A DNA stretch of 25,704 nt, from contig CAYOPF010000027.1 in NCBI GenBank assembly GCA_964405755.1, positions 1 through 25,704 on the forward strand. Direction: 5' to 3'. A program made the position numbers and the translations under genes. Below the pieces are notes generated by a model. The model did not search any database. It was not told the DNA's origin and saw only the letters and a program-made list of their open reading frames with translations. This stretch comes from GWF2-33-9 sp964405755 (lineage in GTDB: Bacteria > Bacteroidota > Ignavibacteria > Kapaibacteriales > UBA2268). This document shows, piece after piece, positions 8,337-15,954 of the stretch (the stretch's first letter is position 1; each line of letters starts with the position of its first letter).

Positions 8337-8362
8337 AAGGCTGCACCTTTCGGGACAGCCTT
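8337..8362. terminator. Bidirectional intrinsic terminator between mlaD and the S46 peptidase
   Basis: Stem AAGGCTG (8337-8343) with CAGCCTT (8356-8362) and a 12-nt loop lies between two converging genes. The A-run to its left (8332-8338) gives a U-run for leftward transcripts; to its right the plus strand is T-rich with T7 at 8374-8380. Confidence 0.75.
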
Positions 8363-8384
8363 GCTTTATTCTATTTTTTTATGT

Positions 8385-10445
8385 TTATTTTCCAATTAAT
8401 TCGTCGGCCAACTTATTGGCATCATAAAGATTTCGTAAAGTATAGAGAATGAAATTGGAATGTACGCTTACGGCTCTGTTTGCATTAAGGTCGTAAACAT
8501 AATCGCCGGGCAAACTTTCTATATTACCATCGAAAACTATACCAACGATTTCAGCATCTTTATTTATAGTTGGGGAACCACTGTTCCCACCAATAATATC
8601 GCAAGTGGATACAAAATTGACAGGAGTAGATAAATCTAATTTTGGTAATTTGTCCCAATATCGTTTTGGCAATTCAAAGTCTCCTTTGTTGCCGAATGAA
8701 ACGGCACGGTCGAACATACCATAAAAAGTAGTAAATGTTGGTGCAATAGTTCCATTCATTGGGTAACCTTTTACTGTACCGTAAGTTAAACGCAAAGTGA
8801 AGTTGGCGTCGGGATATTTGGTTTTTCCATATACTGCAAATCGAGCTTCGGCAATTCTCTCTTCGGCTTCTCTTAGTTTGCTTTCGTAGTTGTCGCGAAA
8901 TTCTTTTTCGTCCTTTCTAAGGAATTCATCTACTTTTAAAGCAATCTGAATCATTGGGTCGTCGGATTTCTTTAGTGCATCCAATCCACCATCGAGCAAT
9001 GATTTGCGTATTTCCAGGTTGTCGAGTTTCGAATCATCAATCATCTTATTTACAACTTGTCGAGGATCTGCACCTTCGAAAAACAACCGCCAGAATTCGT
9101 CGGTTACGTCCAACTTATGTAACGAATATTTTACGCTTGCCCACGTTAAAGCTTTATCCACATCTTTGTAGATTGGTGCGGGTGATAGCAATCGGAACTT
9201 CATCGCTGGAAGCGATGCCTCGTTATACCCAGGTAAGCGTTCGTCATCGGGTTTAATGCTTTCGGTTGCATAGCGAACCATACCCAATGCAATACCGAAC
9301 AATCTGGAGCTAAAGCTCCGATACTCTCTCTTATAGTACTTTGTTTCGTATAGCTTTATAAGTTCCTCAATCTGACCAAAGTATTTCATATATTGCTTTA
9401 CCATTTCTGGATTTTGCAATATTCTGCCGTGAAAGTCTTTTTCTTCATTTTCTTTCAAAATCATCAAGTCAGGATTTTTCAATCCATTAAGCTGTCCCAT
9501 CATAGCTTTTTTGCTATTTTCGTATCCGAATTGATAAATCAAAGCCCGGCGAGCTTGCTCTTCGCCTTGACGGGCAAAGTTGCCCAGTGCATCCAATGTT
9601 GTTTGTATCATTTCCAAACGATGTGGAATAGAATATTCGCGGGCAAACTTAATTTGTGCATAAGTCTTCAATCGGCTTGTACGACCTGGATGACCCGACA
9701 TAAATACTAATTCATCATTGGCTGCACCATTTTTGCTCCACTTAAAGAAATTATCAGTCTTTAATGGTTTATCGTTCTCGTAAACTCTAAAGAAAGTTAC
9801 ATCCAAATTCCACCTTGGGAAAGTGAAATTGTCGTTATCTCCACCAAAATATGCGGCATTGCGTTCGGGAGCAAACACCAACCTAACATCTGTGTATTTC
9901 TTGTATTGGTATAACCAAAATTCGCCACCGTTATAAAAGCTAACAACATCGGAACGCAAGCCAGTTTTTTCGAAATATACAGATTCGATTTTATCGATTT
10001 CTTTATTTCGAGCTTCGTTGATATCCTTTGCAGACATATTTTCTTTGGCAACTGCTTTCACTCTGGAAGTAACATCAATCATATTGACTAATACATTAAC
10101 TTCTAAGTCCTTACATTTTAATTCTTCGGAGAGAGATTTGGCATAAAATCCTTCATTAACGTAGTCCTTGCCTTGAGTAGAGAGTTTAGTTATTTGCCCC
10201 ACACCAACGTGATGGTTGGTCATCACTAAACCATTGGCTGATACAAACGAACCTGAACCTCCATCCATAAATCTAATAGACGATAACCTTACTTTATCGA
10301 GCCATTGCTGTGTAGGTTTAAAATTATACTTTTCTTCAATTTGCCTTAAGGGTAAATTGAAATATGTCCACATACCTTCTTCGCTTTTTGCGGAGAAGGT
10401 TATGGAAAATATGACTACTGCGAGTATTAATAAATTTTTGAACAT
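8385..10445 (-). CDS. S46-family dipeptidyl-peptidase (DPP7-like)
   Basis: Secreted or periplasmic serine exopeptidase releasing dipeptides from the N-terminus of peptides, typical of amino-acid-using Bacteroidota relatives. Signal peptide: residues 1-20. Triad by family alignment: H79 (MTNHHVG), D215 (just after the GGDNDNFTFPRW segment) and S622 (GGNSGSPTIN). A helical lid domain (about 270-570) lies between the two halves of the chymotrypsin fold. G640, 18 residues after the catalytic Ser, is the S1 position that is Gly in DPP7 (hydrophobic P1) and Arg in DPP11 (acidic P1), so a DPP7-like preference is inferred. I use the ATG at 10445, with GGAG 9 nt upstream, rather than the in-frame TTG at 10460. 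Length (686 aa) is close to the family norm. It lies 15 nt downstream of sppA. Confidence 0.93.
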   Translation of the reverse strand: MFKNLLILAVVIFSITFSAKSEEGMWTYFNLPLRQIEEKYNFKPTQQWLDKVRLSSIRFMDGGSGSFVSANGLVMTNHHVGVGQITKLSTQGKDYVNEGFYAKSLSEELKCKDLEVNVLVNMIDVTSRVKAVAKENMSAKDINEARNKEIDKIESVYFEKTGLRSDVVSFYNGGEFWLYQYKKYTDVRLVFAPERNAAYFGGDNDNFTFPRWNLDVTFFRVYENDKPLKTDNFFKWSKNGAANDELVFMSGHPGRTSRLKTYAQIKFAREYSIPHRLEMIQTTLDALGNFARQGEEQARRALIYQFGYENSKKAMMGQLNGLKNPDLMILKENEEKDFHGRILQNPEMVKQYMKYFGQIEELIKLYETKYYKREYRSFSSRLFGIALGMVRYATESIKPDDERLPGYNEASLPAMKFRLLSPAPIYKDVDKALTWASVKYSLHKLDVTDEFWRLFFEGADPRQVVNKMIDDSKLDNLEIRKSLLDGGLDALKKSDDPMIQIALKVDEFLRKDEKEFRDNYESKLREAEERIAEARFAVYGKTKYPDANFTLRLTYGTVKGYPMNGTIAPTFTTFYGMFDRAVSFGNKGDFELPKRYWDKLPKLDLSTPVNFVSTCDIIGGNSGSPTINKDAEIVGIVFDGNIESLPGDYVYDLNANRAVSVHSNFILYTLRNLYDANKLADELIGK

Positions 10446-10460
10446 TTGGTTAAACTCCAA

Positions 10461-12389
10461 TTATTGGATATAAAAAGGAAGTGAAAGTAAAACATTTTCT
10501 TTCTTGCTTATTTCGATTAATCTCATATTGTACTTTATTTGTTCTTGCATAAAAGTTGGTAATGAATTATATAATTTCTGAGCAACTTCCAAATCGGTTC
10601 CACGTGTAATTTGGTCCATAACACCTTGTGATTTGAAATTACGGCCAAAATTCTTTAAAAACTTCACAAATTCTTCTAAAGACTGGTCGAGTTTTGGATA
10701 GAATTCAACATACACTTTTTTACCTTTAGGAATGCCGATACGATTTTTTGCAATTTCGAAGGCAGTTTTCACAGTCCCTAATGTATCGACTAAGCCTACT
10801 CTTTTTGCATCGGTACCTGTCCAAACTCTACCTTTTGCAAGGGCTCTCAATTGATCGAATTCCATTTTTCGCGATTTAGCAGCTTTGCCCACGAAGTCGT
10901 CGTAAATAGTTTTCATGAGCTCTCTAAATTTTGCTTTATCCGATTCTTTAAATGGCATTGTACCGTTCATAAACTGAGAATTATCACCTACATTAATTGT
11001 ATCCACCGATAGCCCTAGCTTATCGAGAGTTCCGGTTAAGTTTGGTACCATCGAAATCACACCGATTGAACCAGTAATCGTATTTGGATAAGCAATAATA
11101 GAATCGCATGCCATCGAGATATAATAACCACCGGATGCTGCAACATCGCCCATTGAAGCATAAACAGGTTTTTCTTTTCTAACCTTTTGAATTGCATACC
11201 AAATATTATCGCTAGCCAATGCACTTCCGCCTGGGCTGTTAATTCGGATAATTACAGCTTTTATTTTAGGGTCTTTGCGTGCATCTTCCAAATCTTTGAT
11301 TAATTTACCATCAGTAATTCCATCTTCCTGACCACTCATGTTTTGGTCCGAAGAAGTTATCGCACCTTCGGTTTCGATATATGCTATTTTAATATTTTCA
11401 TCGTAAATATCTGTAGTAATTGGGTCGGTGGCATAATCAAATACGCTTATATAACTAATTTTGCTCGATTTTTTATCATTTTTCTTATCGTTCTTTTCAT
11501 CCTTTGGCAATTCTCCAAATACTTTATAGTGGACTTTGTCCTTAAATTCGTCGGGAGTGCAAATACCATCAATTAATTTAAGTGCTATAAGCGAATCCGA
11601 AGAATACTGCCCACGGTTCACAGCAGAACTGAAAACGGTCCGATCTATATTTCTGTTTTCTGCTACTGTATTCAAAAACTCGTCATAGCGTTGTTCTACA
11701 AGAATTCGAAGTTGTTTTTTTGCAGAATCAGAAAATTTTGTTCTGCTAAATGATTCGCCCGCAGATTTGAAATCTTCGAAGTGTTCAACATAAAAATCTA
11801 CCCCGATTTTATCGAAGAAACCTTTGAGGAACATACTCGAGACTCCGTATCCATTAAGCTCGAAAAATCCCATTTTCGGGGCAAAGATGCTATCCGATAC
11901 CGATGCAACCATATACACGTTTTCGGTTGCAAAGGTAAAATATGAATAAATAAACTTACCTGATTCCTTAAAACTCTTAAGAGCAGTTATTAATTCACGG
12001 GCCACACCAAAACCGTACTGTCCCATTCCATCGCGGAGAACAATACCTTCTATACGATCGTCGTATTTGGCATTTTCTATCTGAGCAACAATGTTAAACA
12101 ATGTTTGACGATTGCCAGCAACTTCGAAAATACTAAATGGATCCATTTTGGGAGCTTCCGCAAAAGAATTCAGGTTAATTTCGAGCACACTGTTCTTGGA
12201 TACATCAATAGGTTGGGATTCGAATTGAGATATACCACTAAAAAAAACTCCCACCAAAATAAATGGGACAGAAATTATTGCAATAATTACAATAATTAGA
12301 ATTGTTGGCAATATCCATCTATTCCGACGTTTCGACATTGGAACATATGGTTGTGGAGATTGAAATTGAGAATAGTTGTTTTCGGACAT
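10461..12389 (-). CDS. sppA: Signal peptide peptidase SppA, 67K type
   Basis: Membrane-bound Ser-Lys protease (family S49) that degrades cleaved signal peptides. A cytoplasmic N-tail and one membrane helix (about residues 25-50) precede two tandem S49 domains (about 90-285 and 335-560). The catalytic Lys is K208 in DFKSAGESF, matching the E. coli TYKSAVEPF context; the catalytic Ser is S419 in AASGGYY. Both are intact. The domains are joined by a charged linker with Lys-Asn-Asp repeats (297-309). Length (642 aa) matches the long form. An AGGTG lies 6 nt before the ATG. It is first in a two-gene leftward unit with the S46 dipeptidyl-peptidase, so peptides released from the membrane and peptide trimming may be coupled; that link is inference. 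Confidence 0.94.
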   Translation of the reverse strand: MSENNYSQFQSPQPYVPMSKRRNRWILPTILIIVIIAIISVPFILVGVFFSGISQFESQPIDVSKNSVLEINLNSFAEAPKMDPFSIFEVAGNRQTLFNIVAQIENAKYDDRIEGIVLRDGMGQYGFGVARELITALKSFKESGKFIYSYFTFATENVYMVASVSDSIFAPKMGFFELNGYGVSSMFLKGFFDKIGVDFYVEHFEDFKSAGESFSRTKFSDSAKKQLRILVEQRYDEFLNTVAENRNIDRTVFSSAVNRGQYSSDSLIALKLIDGICTPDEFKDKVHYKVFGELPKDEKNDKKNDKKSSKISYISVFDYATDPITTDIYDENIKIAYIETEGAITSSDQNMSGQEDGITDGKLIKDLEDARKDPKIKAVIIRINSPGGSALASDNIWYAIQKVRKEKPVYASMGDVAASGGYYISMACDSIIAYPNTITGSIGVISMVPNLTGTLDKLGLSVDTINVGDNSQFMNGTMPFKESDKAKFRELMKTIYDDFVGKAAKSRKMEFDQLRALAKGRVWTGTDAKRVGLVDTLGTVKTAFEIAKNRIGIPKGKKVYVEFYPKLDQSLEEFVKFLKNFGRNFKSQGVMDQITRGTDLEVAQKLYNSLPTFMQEQIKYNMRLIEISKKENVLLSLPFYIQ

Positions 12390-12409
12390 TTTATCACCTT
12401 TTTTTATTT

Positions 12410-12417
12410 CAAAATTA
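12410..12417 (-). promoter_or_regulatory. Candidate -7 element for sppA (TAATTTTG)
   Basis: Minus-strand TAATTTTG lies 20 nt before the sppA ATG and matches TAnnTTTG. A -33 TTG at the usual distance is not evident, so the call is tentative. The message would have a leader of roughly 10-15 nt that still contains the AGGTG. Confidence 0.35.
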
Positions 12418-12502
12418 AATCAATTATGAATATGAAATACGAAAAAAAACAAAAAAAGTTTAAAAAACCGAAAAGAAATGAATTATCAAATAAAATAATT
12501 TT

Positions 12503-12510
12503 TAATTTTG
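12503..12510 (+). promoter_or_regulatory. Candidate -7 element for infC (TAATTTTG)
   Basis: TAATTTTG lies 43 nt before the infC TTG start, in the 164-bp gap shared with divergent sppA. No convincing -33 element is seen. The gap is otherwise extremely A/T-rich and shows no hairpin resembling a known infC leader. Confidence 0.35.
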
Positions 12511-12553
12511 TAAGTTAATATAATATTATTTTGTTTAATAATTTTGAGGAAAT

Positions 12554-13132
12554 TTGAAAACATTCAAACCAAATTTTGACAGTAATGCAGACGACAAATC
12601 CAAAAACCGCTTAAATCACCAGATAAGGGCAAAAGAAATCCGACTAATCAATAGCGAAGGCAAAATGGTCGGTATCGTATCAGTTAATGAAGCTTTAAGA
12701 ATGGCGGAACAAAGAGATTTAGATTTGGTAGAAATATCGCCAGGTGCTAACCCCCCAGTATGTAAAATAATGGACTATGCCAAATTTGTATATGAACAAC
12801 AAAAGCGCGAAAAAGTTCAAAAAAGACAGGCCGCAGCTCAACAAATGAAGGAATTGAGGTTTACTGCAAGAATTGCATCCCACGACTTTAATTTTAAATC
12901 TCGCCACGCACGAGAGTTTCTGCTCGAAGGAAACAAAGTGAAAGCCACCGTATTTTTCCGTGGACGCGAGATTTTAAATCAAAAAGTTGGAGAAGAGCTT
13001 CTAAAAAAACTAGTAGAAGAATTGCAAGATATCTCAAAAGTAGATTCGCCTGCAAAATTAGAAGGAAAAAAACTTAGTCTAACTTTGTCTCCCGATAAAG
13101 CAAAAATACAAAAACTGCAAAAAACTAATTAA
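12554..13132 (+). CDS. infC: Translation initiation factor IF-3
   Basis: Binds the 30S subunit, prevents premature 50S joining and checks the initiator codon and tRNA. The N-domain begins NRLNHQIRAKEIRLI and contains GKMVGIVSVNEALRMAE and DLDLVEISPGANPPVCKIMDY. The linker is Lys/Gln-rich. The C-domain has KELRFTARIASHDFNFKSRHAREFL and VKATVFFRGREI. Length (192 aa) is normal. The start is a TTG at 12554, with GAGGA only 3 nt upstream; no ATG or GTG can replace it without losing the N-domain. IF-3 discriminates against non-ATG starts, and E. coli uses AUU here for autoregulation, so the TTG may have the same effect, though TTG is also used elsewhere in this window. It heads infC-rpmI-rplT-pheS. 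Confidence 0.96.
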   Translation: MKTFKPNFDSNADDKSKNRLNHQIRAKEIRLINSEGKMVGIVSVNEALRMAEQRDLDLVEISPGANPPVCKIMDYAKFVYEQQKREKVQKRQAAAQQMKELRFTARIASHDFNFKSRHAREFLLEGNKVKATVFFRGREILNQKVGEELLKKLVEELQDISKVDSPAKLEGKKLSLTLSPDKAKIQKLQKTN

Positions 13133-13152
13133 AATTAGTAACTTAACAATTA

Positions 13153-13185
13153 TTTGTAAACTTTTTTGTAATTTACATATCTTTG
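13153..13185 (+). promoter_or_regulatory. Probable internal promoter for rpmI-rplT-pheS (TTTG-N21-TATCTTTG)
   Basis: TTTG at 13153-13156 and TATCTTTG at 13178-13185 are 21 nt apart. Both boxes match the Bacteroidota-type consensus fully, making this the best promoter in the window. It lies in the 100-bp gap between infC and rpmI and would let the ribosomal protein genes be transcribed apart from infC, with a leader of about 40 nt. Confidence 0.6.
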
Positions 13186-13232
13186 AAAATCAAAAGTTCA
13201 ATAACTTTTTTATTATTTTTTTGGGTGCAAAA

Positions 13233-13430
13233 ATGCCAAAGATGAAAACCAGAGGCTCAGCCAAGAAGAGATTTAAGGTAACAGGCAGTGGTCATTTGAT
13301 GCGCGATAAAGCATATCATAGCCACATTCTAACCAAGAAATCTCAAAAACGTAAGAGAAACTTACGACAATCTACACTAGTTCATCCAACAAATGAACCC
13401 GCAATTAAACGTATGTTAGCAATGAGATAA
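13233..13430 (+). CDS. rpmI: 50S ribosomal protein L35 (bL35)
   Basis: Small basic protein of the large subunit. The N-terminus MPKMKTRGSAKKRFKVT is diagnostic, and the Lys/Arg-rich middle (KKSQKRKRNLRQ) and C-terminal region also fit. I use the ATG at 13233 (65 aa, normal length) and not the upstream in-frame TTG at 13221, because bL35 almost always begins MPKMKT. The upstream sequence has only a weak GGG as ribosome-binding site. It sits between infC and rplT as in most bacteria; the 110-nt gap to rplT is unusually long and structured. Confidence 0.96.
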   Translation: MPKMKTRGSAKKRFKVTGSGHLMRDKAYHSHILTKKSQKRKRNLRQSTLVHPTNEPAIKRMLAMR

Positions 13431-13437
13431 TAATCAT

Positions 13438-13531
13438 TGCTGTTTGTTCTCAAAAAACACAACTACATCATGTTTGTGGGAAGGATGCTCTCCCACAGCA
13501 TTAAATAACAATTTGTATAACAAATTAAAGG
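13438..13531 (+). promoter_or_regulatory. Structured intercistronic leader of rplT (candidate L20 autoregulatory site)
   Basis: Two perfect hairpins stand in the rpmI-rplT gap. The first is TGTGGGA (13475-13481) with TCCCACA (13491-13497), 9-nt loop. The second is AATTTGT (13510-13516) with ACAAATT (13520-13526), 3-nt loop, immediately followed by the AAAGGA ribosome-binding site. TGCTGT (13438-13443) can pair with ACAGCA (13495-13500), which would exclude the first hairpin. No T-run follows the first hairpin, so it is not an intrinsic terminator. L20 is known to repress its own operon through mRNA structures near rpmI-rplT in E. coli and upstream of infC in Bacillus; this site is inferred by position. 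Confidence 0.45.
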
Positions 13532-13540
13532 AAATTTTAA

Positions 13541-13885
13541 ATGCCAAGAGCAAAAAACAAAGTAGCATCGCACCGTCGGAGAGTCAAATTTCTCAAACTC
13601 GGTAAAGGGTATTGGGGAAGACGTAAAAATGTTTGGACGGTTGCGAAAAATCACATCGAGAAAGGTCTACAGCACGCTTTCGTTGGCCGAAAGCTCAAAA
13701 AACGTCAATTCCGCAGTATGTGGATTATTCGTATTAATGCTGCTGCCAGATTGAATGGCACCACTTATTCTCGATTGATGAACAACTTGAAAAAGAATAG
13801 CATTCTTATTAATCGCAAGTTGTTAGCTTTCTATGCTATGGAAAAACCAGAAGTTTTCAAGGTAATCGTACAAAAAGTATCCTAG
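13541..13885 (+). CDS. rplT: 50S ribosomal protein L20 (bL20)
   Basis: Essential early-assembly protein of the large subunit, and an autogenous repressor in several bacteria. It shows the classic bL20 pattern: MPRAKNKVASHRRRVKFLKLGKGYWGRRKN (split motif at 1-30), then HAFVGRKLKKRQFRSMWIIRINAAAR and NGTTYSRLMNNLKK. Length (114 aa) is normal. A good AAAGGA lies 9 nt upstream of the ATG. pheS begins 3 nt after its stop, so the two are co-transcribed and probably coupled. Confidence 0.97.
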   Translation: MPRAKNKVASHRRRVKFLKLGKGYWGRRKNVWTVAKNHIEKGLQHAFVGRKLKKRQFRSMWIIRINAAARLNGTTYSRLMNNLKKNSILINRKLLAFYAMEKPEVFKVIVQKVS

Positions 13886-13888
13886 AAA

Positions 13889-14902
13889 ATGTTTGATGAA
13901 ATTAAAATATTGCAATCCGAAATAGAGCAATCATTTGCTTCGGTTGTGGATTTAGATTCATTAGAACATTTCCGTTTGGAATACCTAGTTAAAAAAGGCA
14001 AAGTGCAAGTTCTGTTCGATAGATTGAAGGACGTGCCAAAAGAGGACAAACCCCTTATTGGCAAAGAATTGAATATTCTTCGTAAAAACACTGAAGAAAA
14101 GTTCAATAATCTAAAAGAACAATTCGAATCCATTAAGGAAACTCAATCCAATATCGACTTGACTCTTCCAGGGCGAGTAATGCCATTGGGTTCATCCCAT
14201 CCGGTTTATCAGACCATGGAAAAGATGATGGAAATATTTGTGGAAATGGGATTTGCTATTGCCGAGGGACCCGATATTGAAGATGAATTTCATAACTTCG
14301 ATGCGCTCAACTTTCCTCCAGACCATCCTGCCCGTGATATGCAAGATACATTCTTTATGAAAAATGGCAATAATTTGCTGCTCCGAACCCACACTTCGCC
14401 AGTGCAAATAAGAGTTATGCAGGGAATGAGGCCACCTATAAGAAGTATTATGCCCGGCAGAGTGTATCGCAACGAGGCTATTAGCGCCAGATCGCTTGCT
14501 GAATTTCATCAAATCGAAGGACTCTATATCGACCGCAATGTTTCTTTTGCAGAATTAAAAGCAACAATGATGACTTTTGCTCGGAAATTATATGGAAACA
14601 ACATAAAATTCCGATTCAGGCCATCTTTCTTTCCGTTTACAGAACCAAGTGCCGAAATGGATATAACTTGCTTTCTATGTTCCGGCAAAGGTTGCAGAGT
14701 TTGCAAATATAGTGGTTGGTTAGAAATTGCAGGGTGTGGCATGGTACATCCAAACGTACTCAAAGCCGGTGGAATCGATCCCGAAGAATTTACTGGTTAC
14801 GCATTCGGTTTTGGAATCGAAAGAGTAACTATGTTGCGAACTGGAATCGATGATATAAGACTATTATATGAAAATGATAAAAGATTATTAAACCAATTTT
14901 AG
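13889..14902 (+). CDS. pheS: Phenylalanyl-tRNA synthetase alpha subunit
   Basis: Catalytic subunit of the alpha2-beta2 enzyme that charges tRNA-Phe. An N-terminal coiled coil (about 1-85) is followed by the class II core: DTFFMKNGNNLLLRTHTSP, motif 2 RVYRNEAISARSLAEFHQIEG, FRPSFFPFTEPSAEMDI, and motif 3 GFGIERVTMLRTGIDDIR. Length (337 aa) is normal. Between the last two lies a Cys cluster, C261-x2-C264-x4-C269-x2-C272, that looks like a zinc knuckle; this form occurs in a subset of bacterial PheS. The beta-subunit gene pheT, which often follows pheS, is not here: rpsF comes next under its own candidate promoter. The enzyme needs PheT, so it must be encoded elsewhere. Confidence 0.96.
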   Translation: MFDEIKILQSEIEQSFASVVDLDSLEHFRLEYLVKKGKVQVLFDRLKDVPKEDKPLIGKELNILRKNTEEKFNNLKEQFESIKETQSNIDLTLPGRVMPLGSSHPVYQTMEKMMEIFVEMGFAIAEGPDIEDEFHNFDALNFPPDHPARDMQDTFFMKNGNNLLLRTHTSPVQIRVMQGMRPPIRSIMPGRVYRNEAISARSLAEFHQIEGLYIDRNVSFAELKATMMTFARKLYGNNIKFRFRPSFFPFTEPSAEMDITCFLCSGKGCRVCKYSGWLEIAGCGMVHPNVLKAGGIDPEEFTGYAFGFGIERVTMLRTGIDDIRLLYENDKRLLNQF

Positions 14903-14945
14903 TAAATTAAATACAAATAAAAACAATTATTTAGAAAATAATTCG

Positions 14946-14953
14946 TAATTTTG
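14946..14953 (+). promoter_or_regulatory. Candidate -7 element for rpsF-rplI (TAATTTTG)
   Basis: TAATTTTG lies 35 nt before the rpsF ATG in the 86-nt pheS-rpsF gap and matches TAnnTTTG. No matching -33 TTG is seen. The remaining leader carries GGATGGAG, which serves as the ribosome-binding site. Confidence 0.4.
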
Positions 14954-14988
14954 TAATTCTTTATTTGAAATATTCGGATGGAGATTAA

Positions 14989-15396
14989 ATGAGTGAACGC
15001 CGATTATACGAAACCACTTTTATAGTGAATGCTGCTTTGGAAGATAACGATATCGAAGCAGTTGTCAATAAAGTGATTAACCAAATTAGTAATAATAGCG
15101 GTACAATTCAAGAAATAAATAAATGGGGCAGAAAACGTCTTGCTTACCCCATCAACAAAAAACACAACGGGTTTTATGTTAACCTGATTTATCAGTCAAT
15201 TCCAGAATTTATTCCATCTCTGGAAAGATTTATGACATTGGACGATACGATTCTTCGACACCTAACTTTGCAAATTGATCCAAAACTATTGGAAATTAGG
15301 ACTAAGCGAGCAATGGAAGAAGGCCAGGATGTGACAAGGGAGATTGTTGAAGCCGAAGTACCGATTGTTGAAGAAACAAACAATAACGTAAGTTAA
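14989..15396 (+). CDS. rpsF: 30S ribosomal protein S6 (bS6)
   Basis: Platform protein of the small subunit that binds the central domain as a heterodimer with S18. The N-terminus RRLYETTFIVNAAL, the INKWGRKRLAYPINKKHNGFYVNL segment and LERFMTLDDTILRHL are diagnostic. At 135 residues it is longer than the core (~100 aa) owing to an acidic Glu/Val-rich C-terminal tail, like that of many bS6 proteins. A GGAG precedes the ATG. The next gene is rplI after 27 nt; rpsR (S18), which normally lies between, is absent. Confidence 0.96.
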   Translation: MSERRLYETTFIVNAALEDNDIEAVVNKVINQISNNSGTIQEINKWGRKRLAYPINKKHNGFYVNLIYQSIPEFIPSLERFMTLDDTILRHLTLQIDPKLLEIRTKRAMEEGQDVTREIVEAEVPIVEETNNNVS

Positions 15397-15423
15397 TCAG
15401 TTAATTAAGAAGGAAAGTAGAAA

Positions 15424-15873
15424 ATGAAAGTGATACTTAGAAAACATGTACAAAATTTGGGCACAATCGGAGATGTAGTTAACGTCAAAGATGGTTATGC
15501 ACGTAATTATTTATTTCCTCGCGAATTAGCTTATTTGGCTACTGAAAATGCTTTGAGAAGCATCGAAATCGAAAAAAGAAAAATGCTCTCCAAGTTAGCA
15601 AAAGATAAAGAAATTGCAGAGAAGCTAGCTTCGGAACTAAGCGGAATGCAACTTTCGATATCTATGAAGGTTACTGAAGAAGGTAACTTATATGCATCTG
15701 TAACTAATCAACTAATAGCAGATAAATTAACAGAATTGAACTACACTATCGAAAAGAAGAACATTCTATTGGAAGTACCAATCAAAACTTTGGGTGTATT
15801 CGATGTGAGAATTAAAGTCCACAACGAAGTTACTACCTCAATTAAAGTATGGGTAATCAACGAAGAAGAATAG
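15424..15873 (+). CDS. rplI: 50S ribosomal protein L9 (bL9)
   Basis: Elongated large-subunit protein with two globular domains joined by a long helix, implicated in reading-frame fidelity. The N-domain MKVILRKHVQNLGTIGDVVNVKDGYARNYLFPRELA (in two parts, 1-36) is diagnostic: GYARNYL binds 23S rRNA. The connecting helix is about residues 42-76, and the C-domain ends NEVTTSIKVWVI. Length (149 aa) is normal. AGAAGGAAAG is the ribosome-binding site. It is co-transcribed with rpsF and ends at a strong bidirectional terminator. Confidence 0.97.
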   Translation: MKVILRKHVQNLGTIGDVVNVKDGYARNYLFPRELAYLATENALRSIEIEKRKMLSKLAKDKEIAEKLASELSGMQLSISMKVTEEGNLYASVTNQLIADKLTELNYTIEKKNILLEVPIKTLGVFDVRIKVHNEVTTSIKVWVINEEE

Positions 15874-15907
15874 TATTTTTTTTCTATTTGCAATTTTATA
15901 CAAAAAA

Positions 15908-15933
15908 GGCTGTCCAATTTAAATCAGACAGCC
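15908..15933. terminator. Bidirectional intrinsic terminator between rplI and the M16 peptidase
   Basis: Stem GGCTGTC (15908-15914) with GACAGCC (15927-15933) and a 12-nt AT loop. It is flanked by A6 on the left and T7 (15935-15941) on the right, so both converging transcripts end in a U-run. It is the strongest terminator in the window. Confidence 0.88.
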
Positions 15934-15954
15934 ATTTTTTTATAATTATTAATA

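Noticed and set aside
10446..10460. Upstream TTG start for the S46 peptidase
   Set aside because: The ATG at 10445 has GGAG at proper spacing and begins a normal signal peptide.
8954..10473. Plus- and minus-strand short frames inside the S46 gene
   Set aside because: Shadows; no start signals or recognisable protein.
13221..13232. TTG start for rpmI adding four residues
   Set aside because: L35 proteins begin MPKMKT, which matches the ATG at 13233.
13475..13497. rpmI-rplT hairpin as an intrinsic terminator
   Set aside because: No T-run follows on either side at the right distance.
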